From G039029935 sp039029935 (GTDB taxonomy: Bacteria > Chloroflexota > Anaerolineae > Caldilineales > Caldilineaceae), in the NCBI GenBank assembly GCA_039029935.1, contig JBCCFC010000310.1, forward strand, positions 1-11,470: a DNA stretch of 11,470 bases, written 5' to 3'. The notes under the pieces were generated by a model that was given only the letters and a program-made list of their open reading frames with translations, had not been told where the DNA came from and did no database searches. Both the position numbers and the translations under genes were made by a program. Position 1 is the first letter of the stretch, and each line of letters opens with the position of its first letter. This document shows, piece after piece, positions 1 through 4,841 of the stretch.

Positions 1-809
1 ATTCTTGATTGGGATCAAGTTGTATACCAAATATTTCAGCACCAAAGTCAGTGAATCCATCAGGAAGTTTCATGTAAATAGGCTCATCAATTTCTCCGTA
101 AAGGAAGGCGGTCTCAATGTCTAATGACAACATAACATATTTGGGATTTTGCATGCGAATAACCAGTAAAAATCGTAAGGTGATGTCAGCACATACTGGC
201 GCGTATAAATGGGGGAAGTCTACTCCAACGACTTGTTGAAAACCTTTGGCCACCAGTCTGCTGCACTATCCATACTTCTTTGTCCTTCATGTTACCATAT
301 TCATTCTTCATTCCACCAATCCAAAAGGGGCGATCAGGGCGTTGAAGCACTTCATGGTATGTGTGTGGTTCTGGCAGATTAATGAAGGTCATGGGATCGG
401 GAGTGGTAATGGTAGAGAAAGCAATGTCAGCCATGTCGATTGTGAGTTTGCGTAATTCTTTTGCCAATTTCTTGCTACTGGTGACTGGTTTGTTGGCAGC
501 TGAAGTTTTCTTCTTGGGTAATAATCCTGCTTCTTGAAGATCCTTTGTTAGTCGTTTAGCATTTCTGGTGATAACGATGTGAGGTGTAGGGTCCACGTTT
601 AGTGATTCTAGTTGCTCGATATCTTCTTGCAATTGGTGTTTCTCGTCAGTTGTTAGATCATCTTCTTCATTTAGTTGATATTCATCAGTAAGCTTTAATT
701 CATTGTTCTTGACGTTCTCTTCAGGTGTGGTCTGATCGTATATAGTTTCTGGAATATTCAATGGTGGTAGTGAGGCTACTTGGTGGACTGAGAATACTGT
801 TATAGACAA
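1..809 (-). pseudogene. Ty1/copia-type retrotransposon polyprotein fragment (reverse transcriptase N-terminal part)
   Basis: On the minus strand an open frame from about 809 to 186 ends in a block resembling the start of copia reverse transcriptase (LPEPHTYHEVLQRPDRPFW, then MKNEYGNMKDKEVWIV, like the family's W..AM..E......W.). A second frame, from about 262 down to position 1, reads RLVAKGFQQVVGVDFPHLYAPV and then LDIETAFLYGEIDEPIYMKLPDGF. These are hallmark copia blocks (RLVAkGf.Q..GvDf...yAPV and lDvetAFL.G.l.e.iYM..P.gf). The two frames differ, and the roughly 25-30 residues that normally lie between them are missing, so the copy carries a deletion plus frameshift. The element is open at the window start; no gag, integrase or LTR is visible. 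The acidic, low-complexity stretch before the RT block resembles the variable linker between integrase and RT. Ty1/copia elements belong to eukaryotes. Here the frame starts within about 50 bases of a bacterial gene's stop codon, so either a chimeric contig or a transferred fragment is possible. Identity as copia RT is firm; how it came to be here is not known. Confidence 0.82.
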
Positions 810-860
810 TAATTCTCGCCAATAACTATAGTCATTTCTGGCCTTTTTTGCAACTCCAAC

Positions 861-1832
861 TTAAATTGTCGCTGCCTCTATCAATTCAATCGTCCCCTGA
901 ACACTGTCAATCCTCGTATCCAGTCCCATCACCAATGGGAGCATCGACATCTGATGTCCAAAATCATCCGCAGCTAGAATCGGGAATGAATAGTCGTTTA
1001 GGATATAGAGGATGGCTTCATAGGGGGCTGGATGGTCAATTTCGTCAAAATACTGATTGACCCATGTAAGCTTGCCGATAATCATACCAGCGATTTGATC
1101 AAACACTCCAAGATGGGCCAACTTGTAGAGGTTCATGGAGATATCGTAGAGCGTTTCGCCGATTTCTTCCCAAAAGAGAATTGCTCCATCAAACATAGAT
1201 TTGGGCAAATCATACTTCGTCCCCGTAAGAGTCACAAACCGTTTGAGATTACCCCCAATCAATTTACCCTGTGCAATGCCGGGGCGTAGACATGTTCGTT
1301 CCGCCAATTGAGGCAATGTCCCCAATGGCGTTGGGTCTGTGAGCAAATGGAGATAGGTTTCTTTCAGTTGTAATTGATGTTCTGTGGGTGCGTTTGTATA
1401 AAAGTCCGCAAAGCCTTCAAGAAGCGTGTTGCCATGAAAGCCGAGCAGCCCTGACTGTGATAACATGGCCCAGTGATAGAGCGTGATGTCGCTCATGCCG
1501 ATAAATGGCTTTGGGTGCTGGCGGATGAGCGCATAGTCAAGCTTATCGAGTACTGGTAACGCAGAAAACCCACCCGCTAATGTTACAATTGCGCGGATAG
1601 AGGGAGCAATGAACATGGCATGGATATCCTCTGCCTGTTCACGTGGTGTCCCAGCCGACCACCAATGTTGCAATTGAATTGTGTTTCCCTCATGGAGTTC
1701 AAACCCCCATGACCTCAGTAACGCTTTGCCCTGTTCGTAACCCGACTGCCAGCTTGAGAAAAGAGGGAGAGAGGGGGCAACAATGCCAATGGTATCTCCA
1801 GTTGTGAGTGTAGGTGGCTTGAGCGTCAACAT
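861..1832 (-). CDS. S66-family LD-carboxypeptidase (muramoyltetrapeptide carboxypeptidase / MccF-like)
   Basis: 323 residues, the usual length for peptidase family S66, which removes the terminal D-amino acid from L,D-linked murein tetrapeptides during cell-wall recycling; MccF relatives cleave peptide antibiotics instead. The N-terminus GDTIGIVAPSLPLF is typical. The nucleophile serine is S114 in FIGMSDIT; the catalytic glutamate is probably E222 in LFWEEIGE; the histidine is H293 in DDFGHQMSMLPLVMG. The block LIGGNLKRFVTLTGTKYDLP (190-210) is a family signature. There is no signal peptide, as expected for the cytoplasmic form. The ATG at 1832 is preceded on the minus strand by AAAAGGA about 9 nt upstream. 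The gene is divergent from the isomerase-like gene at 1979, and the two share a control region. Its stop codon lies only tens of bases from the copia-like sequence, and no terminator is seen between them. Which substrate it prefers cannot be told from sequence. Confidence 0.9.
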   Translation of the reverse strand: MLTLKPPTLTTGDTIGIVAPSLPLFSSWQSGYEQGKALLRSWGFELHEGNTIQLQHWWSAGTPREQAEDIHAMFIAPSIRAIVTLAGGFSALPVLDKLDYALIRQHPKPFIGMSDITLYHWAMLSQSGLLGFHGNTLLEGFADFYTNAPTEHQLQLKETYLHLLTDPTPLGTLPQLAERTCLRPGIAQGKLIGGNLKRFVTLTGTKYDLPKSMFDGAILFWEEIGETLYDISMNLYKLAHLGVFDQIAGMIIGKLTWVNQYFDEIDHPAPYEAILYILNDYSFPILAADDFGHQMSMLPLVMGLDTRIDSVQGTIELIEAATI

Positions 1833-1866
1833 GCATGTGTGTCCTTTTCACGGTTGATACGTAGTC

Positions 1867-1886
1867 ATAATAGATAGTCTATTATA
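1867..1886. promoter_or_regulatory. Perfect palindrome (candidate operator) overlapping a minus-strand -10
   Basis: ATAATAGA (1867-1874) and TCTATTAT (1878-1885) are exact inverted repeats around a 3-nt centre, TAG. On the minus strand positions 1881-1886 read TATAAT, a consensus -10 for the LD-carboxypeptidase gene, which would give a leader of about 40 nt. No good -35 is seen at the expected distance. The palindrome also covers the -35 position of the candidate plus-strand promoter at 1900-1908. One dimeric repressor bound here could therefore control both divergent genes. The symmetry is seen directly; the regulatory role is inferred, and no regulator gene lies in the window. Confidence 0.45.
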
Positions 1887-1899
1887 ACGACTCAGTTTA

Positions 1900-1908
1900 T
1901 GATATACT
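1900..1908 (+). promoter_or_regulatory. Extended -10 promoter candidate for the isomerase-TA operon
   Basis: TGATATACT combines the TGn extension with TATACT (5 of 6 matches to TATAAT). The predicted start near 1915 gives a leader of about 64 nt before the ATG at 1979. The -35 position, about 17 nt upstream, falls in the palindrome and does not resemble TTGACA, as is common for extended -10 promoters. This is the best plus-strand candidate in the gap, judged by eye only. Confidence 0.4.
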
Positions 1909-1915
1909 CTATCTA

Positions 1916-1941
1916 TAAATCAATTTCTGTAAATCAATTTC
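1916..1941 (+). repeat. Tandem 12-nt direct repeat in the operon leader
   Basis: TAAATCAATTTC occurs at 1916-1927 and again exactly at 1930-1941, separated by TG (period 14). It lies between the candidate -10 and the Shine-Dalgarno AAGGAG (1965-1970), so it would fall in the 5' leader. It may be a pair of protein-binding half-sites or a simple slippage product. Confidence 0.6.
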
Positions 1942-1978
1942 ACAGTACAAATTATATAACACACAAGGAGAAAAGACC

Positions 1979-2812
1979 ATGCGAATTAGCGCATTTGGCG
2001 ACGAACTCGCCACTGATTTTGAAGCACAAGTACAGGGATTACACAAATTGGGCATTCCACATATCGACGTGCGCAAGGCATGGGGCGTTGTGTGTACAGA
2101 TTTCACAGCCGACCATATACAAAACATCAACACCCTCTGTGCCGACAACAATGTCAGTGTGGCCTGCATTGGTAGCCCCATCGGCAAGTCACCCATCGCA
2201 GCCCCGATCAGCAATGAACTGGAACGACTGGCGCGCATTGCCGAAGTTGCCCATGCGCTTGGCACAACCAATATCCGCATGTTTTCCTTTCGACCGGATG
2301 GCGATGTGACAGAAGCTGTCATGGATGACGCCATCACCCGTCTGCAACAACTGACCGACCGTGCGGGCGAATTGGACGTGCAACTGCTGCTCGAAAACGA
2401 AAAGCACCTTGTCGGCGACCTTCCCGAACGCTGCCACACCATCCTCGCTGCCATTAACCATCCCCGCTTGCGCTTCATCTGGGACCCAGCCAATTTTGTC
2501 CAATGTGGAGCGGCCAACCAAGTGACTGAATGGTGGGGGCGATTGCATCCGTTTATTGCCTATGTCCATATCAAGGATGCCATCTTGGGTGAAGGGCGTG
2601 TTGTGCCTGTGGGTGAAGGGGATGGGCAGGTTGACCAGTTGTTGGCAAACTTATTGGAAAAAGGCTACGATGGCGTTTTGTCGTTGGAACCACATCTGAA
2701 GATTGCAGGGCCGTCTGGTGGCTATAGTGGTGCTGAGAAGATGGAGATTGCGGTGATGGCACTGCGGAAGCTGATGCGTGAGGTGGGGATTGAAGAAAGG
2801 AAGGAGATGTGA
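1979..2812 (+). CDS. Sugar phosphate isomerase/epimerase-like TIM-barrel protein (AP endonuclease 2 superfamily)
   Basis: 277 residues, matching the xylose isomerase-like TIM barrel superfamily, whose members isomerise or epimerise sugars and related compounds using a divalent metal. The likely metal ligands sit in the expected strand ends: E139 (LLLENEKH), D169 (FIWDPANF), H197 (YVHIKD) and E237 (LSLEPH). The GEG at 212-214 is also typical. No signal peptide is present, so it should be cytoplasmic. The ATG at 1979 has AAGGAG 8 nt upstream. It is the first gene of a compact plus-strand run. Its last codons encode the ribosome binding site of mntA, and its stop overlaps the mntA start as GTGA. 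The exact substrate cannot be assigned; family members are often annotated simply as sugar phosphate isomerase/epimerase. Confidence 0.85.
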   Translation: MRISAFGDELATDFEAQVQGLHKLGIPHIDVRKAWGVVCTDFTADHIQNINTLCADNNVSVACIGSPIGKSPIAAPISNELERLARIAEVAHALGTTNIRMFSFRPDGDVTEAVMDDAITRLQQLTDRAGELDVQLLLENEKHLVGDLPERCHTILAAINHPRLRFIWDPANFVQCGAANQVTEWWGRLHPFIAYVHIKDAILGEGRVVPVGEGDGQVDQLLANLLEKGYDGVLSLEPHLKIAGPSGGYSGAEKMEIAVMALRKLMREVGIEERKEM

Positions 2813-3105
2813 AAAAAACATTAGCTGAAATCTTCGACTATTTAAAACAGGTCATGCCATTTTTGAAAGAAACATACCATGTAGAGACGTTGGGTGTCTT
2901 TGGGTCGTATATTCGCCAAGAGCAACACGATGATAGCGATCTTGATCTGCTGGTTACATTCACAAAAACACCTAGCTTGTTTAAATATATTGAACTAGAG
3001 GATTATATATCAGATGAATTAGGCATTAAAGTTGATCTTGTTATGAAAGATTCTCTAAGACCAAGAATTGGTAAATTTATTTTGCAAGAGGTTGTGCCAG
3101 TATGA
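2809..3105 (+). CDS. mntA: MntA-like minimal nucleotidyltransferase antitoxin
   Basis: 98 residues. It contains the exact GSX10DXD motif of minimal nucleotidyltransferases (G32, S33, D44, D46 in FGSYIRQEQHDDSDLDLLV), with the third acidic residue probably D76 in KVDLVMKD. In MntA/HepT systems this enzyme transfers AMP from ATP onto a tyrosine of the HepT toxin and so silences it. The start is GTG at 2809, sharing GTGA with the isomerase stop; AAAGG and AAGGAG lie just upstream within the end of that gene. It overlaps hepT by 4 nt (ATGA), so translation is probably coupled. Base composition is visibly more A/T-rich than the preceding gene, which suggests the pair was acquired. At 98 residues it keeps the catalytic core with little C-terminal extension. 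All three acidic residues are present, so it should be active. Confidence 0.88.
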   Translation: MKKTLAEIFDYLKQVMPFLKETYHVETLGVFGSYIRQEQHDDSDLDLLVTFTKTPSLFKYIELEDYISDELGIKVDLVMKDSLRPRIGKFILQEVVPV

Positions 3106-3452
3106 CTTCAAAACGAGACTATCTGGACTATCTATCTGATATTATTGAATATACAGATGCCGCAATCAGTTTTGTTGATGGCATGTCATTGGAAGATTTT
3201 CGAGAAGATAAAAAGACGATATTTGCGGTTGTGCGTGCATTAGAAGTCATTGGGGAAGCAACAAAACATATCCCTGATTCACTGAGGTCTCAATATCCAG
3301 ATGTCCCTTGGCGGAGTATCGCAGGAACGAGAGATAAACTGATTCATGAGTATTTTGGTGTCAATCTCGTTGTTGTCTGGCATACAGTTATTGATGATTT
3401 ACCATCATTACACTCATCTGTAGACACAATATTGAAAAACGAGACATCTTAA
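3102..3452 (+). CDS. hepT: HepT-like HEPN ribonuclease toxin
   Basis: 116 residues, a helical HEPN-domain protein of the HepT/DUF86 type. It carries an exact RX4HXY motif: R77, H82 and Y84 in RDKLIHEY. In characterised systems R and H form the RNase active site and the Y is the residue AMPylated by MntA. The upstream ALEVIGEATKHIP (47-58) is a conserved helix of the family. The ATG at 3102 overlaps the mntA stop; AAGAGG lies about 10 nt before it. The complete motif argues for a working toxin-antitoxin pair. Its role (plasmid or island maintenance, or phage defence) is not revealed by the sequence. The next gene starts 13 nt after its stop. Confidence 0.9.
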   Translation: MTSKRDYLDYLSDIIEYTDAAISFVDGMSLEDFREDKKTIFAVVRALEVIGEATKHIPDSLRSQYPDVPWRSIAGTRDKLIHEYFGVNLVVVWHTVIDDLPSLHSSVDTILKNETS

Positions 3453-3465
3453 CTTGGAGGAAACC

Positions 3466-4293
3466 ATGTTAGAACAACCAATCACATCTCGCGAATATAA
3501 AATCATGCTCCAACCCCACAGGTTCACGGGCAATCGCCAAGAACTCGTTCGGCAAACCCATGCGTTTTGGGACATATTCAGCACAGTCATCCGTGACCTT
3601 GTACCAACGGCGGGGATGCTAGACACGATTGATAAAGAACGACTTGTACGCTTTTATGACACCGCAGAGCACACCCTCAATGGCAATAGCTATGTCTTCC
3701 GTGAACGCGTCCGACCTGATAAGCGCGAGGTCACGCTCAAGTTTCGACACCGTGACCGCTATGTATCGCAGGCGCGTGATATGCGCGACAAGGATGGCGA
3801 GGATGAGGACATGAAGTTTGAGCAAGATATCAAACCACCCATTTTTGTCAGCCTCTACAGCTTTTCCAACAAGCGTAAAATTAAACCCACCAAAAAGCTA
3901 AACAAGATGGATGATCCAGGGCGTCTCTTCCCTGATTTACCCCAACGGTTGGGCCATGATTATGACGAGGATAAAGCCCTCGAAATCGTGAACGACTTTA
4001 CCGCCTATGAGGTTGTGATCGAAGGAGCGTCCTTCCAGATTGACGATGACCCTGTGCTGGAATGCGAATGTGGTATCGTGGTCTGGTACGACGGTGAATT
4101 CACCGAAACACCTATTGTGGCCGAATTTAGCTATAAATATAAAGAAGAAAGCGGCGATGAAGCGTTTGATGCAGCCGCTGCCCAGCGCGCCTATGATGTC
4201 TTTCAACGCTTGCAATTTGACGAGCGGTTACAGGAATGGGTAAACTCAGCAAAGCAAACAAAAACAGCCTTCGCATACAACTATGCACAGTAA
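3466..4293 (+). CDS. CYTH/triphosphate-tunnel-like protein of unknown function
   Basis: 275 residues from the ATG at 3466, chosen over a TTG 12 nt upstream because GGAGG (3456-3460) stands 5 nt before it. Features seen: REYKIML near the N-terminus (9-15), YDT then FRERVR (64-83), VTLKFRHRDRY (89-99), an acidic/basic charged stretch (102-122), AEFSYKY (219-225) and a C-terminal KTAFAYNY. The spaced E..K, R.R and LK.R strands recall the CYTH/triphosphate tunnel metalloenzyme fold, which binds triphosphate compounds in a barrel lined by charged residues. The classical ExExK is reduced to EYK, so this is a distant or divergent member. No signal peptide or membrane segment is seen. It is the last gene of the isomerase-mntA-hepT run and likely co-transcribed. 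Function unknown; the fold assignment is tentative. Confidence 0.55.
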   Translation: MLEQPITSREYKIMLQPHRFTGNRQELVRQTHAFWDIFSTVIRDLVPTAGMLDTIDKERLVRFYDTAEHTLNGNSYVFRERVRPDKREVTLKFRHRDRYVSQARDMRDKDGEDEDMKFEQDIKPPIFVSLYSFSNKRKIKPTKKLNKMDDPGRLFPDLPQRLGHDYDEDKALEIVNDFTAYEVVIEGASFQIDDDPVLECECGIVVWYDGEFTETPIVAEFSYKYKEESGDEAFDAAAAQRAYDVFQRLQFDERLQEWVNSAKQTKTAFAYNYAQ

Positions 4294-4301
4294 CTTGATA
4301 T

Positions 4302-4707
4302 GTGGGGTTACGTAACGCCTTTGATGGCGATGTCAATACGATTTGGGACGCAACGTGGTCCTATATGACACGTGATGCGTACAATCCCAATACTCCCCAT
4401 GAATTGGTGCTTGCCTTGGGTGCAGGCTACCATCTAGGTGGGTCTAGCTGTGTGCCACGTCAAGACCCCTCGTCAGTGGGCTTTGTCAAGCCAGATGTCA
4501 TGGCTCCGAGCGCACATTTGCTGATGAATTTGCACACATCGTGTCAGCTTGTTTCTGAGTATCCCGGACTATAGTGCCATCACAGAGAACCCGATTGGTG
4601 AAGCCAGTGTTGGTATGTCGACGGGAACCCCGTACATTGGTCCAGTCGTCTATGATGAAACGGCTGATGGCTATCGGCTGACAGATGGTGATGGCAAAAA
4701 CAACTGA
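4302..4707 (+). pseudogene. Decayed secreted protein: discoidin-like piece joined to subtilase active-site piece
   Basis: The first frame (4302-4574) reads NAFDGDVNTIWDATWS and later PHELVLALGAGYHLGG..CVPRQD, the pattern of an F5/8 type C (discoidin) carbohydrate-binding domain: DG...T.W..., DLG-like strand, PR. It then changes to VGFVKPDVMAPSAHLLM, the KPDV.APG-type block that precedes the active serine in subtilases. The frame stops at the TAG ending at 4574. A one-base shift just before it (SEYP to DYSAITENP) continues to GMSTGTPYIG, which aligns with the subtilase G-T-S-M-A-T-P serine motif, and ends at the TGA at 4705-4707. There is no proper N-terminus, no signal peptide and no Asp or His catalytic block. 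The domain order (discoidin before subtilase) is reversed from the usual, which suggests a deletion or rearrangement. It begins 9 nt after the preceding gene. Best read as a remnant; the subtilase part is less certain than the discoidin part. Confidence 0.5.
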
Positions 4708-4773
4708 ACAAAGATTGCTGAGCTGATTTCTATTTTACCGTACTTTTACATCGAATTGTCACAATCTAAATAA

Positions 4774-4806
4774 CAAAAAGGGCAAGTTCACCGCTTGCCC
4801 TTTTTG
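4774..4806. terminator. Strong intrinsic (possibly bidirectional) terminator
   Basis: A perfect 13-bp stem pairs CAAAAAGGGCAAG (4774-4786) with CTTGCCCTTTTTG (4794-4806) around a 7-nt loop. The stem itself contains the A-run on the left and the T-run on the right, so it could stop transcription in both directions. It separates the isomerase/TA run and its decayed downstream gene from the kinase array, whose first ATG is only 36 nt further on. The first kinase must therefore be transcribed from a promoter in this short gap or from read-through. Confidence 0.92.
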
Positions 4807-4841
4807 TCGCTTCAACGAAAAAACACAATATTTGATTCATT

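Noticed and set aside
246..455. Plus-strand ORF of 69 codons
   Set aside because: It is the antisense of the copia fragment, whose minus-strand frames carry recognisable RT motifs.
1..860. Bacterial retron or group II intron reverse transcriptase
   Set aside because: The blocks GVDFPHLYAPV and LDIETAFLYG are copia-specific; the expected bacterial RT motifs (such as YADD context) and intron RNA structures are not seen in the window.
1909..2569. Long minus-strand ORFs opposite the isomerase gene
   Set aside because: Low-complexity Ser/Arg-rich translations without family features; they mirror the strongly supported plus-strand TIM-barrel gene.
4302..4574. A standalone 90-codon gene
   Set aside because: It begins in mid-domain, has no ribosome binding site and its homology continues past its stop after a one-base shift; better read as a pseudogene.
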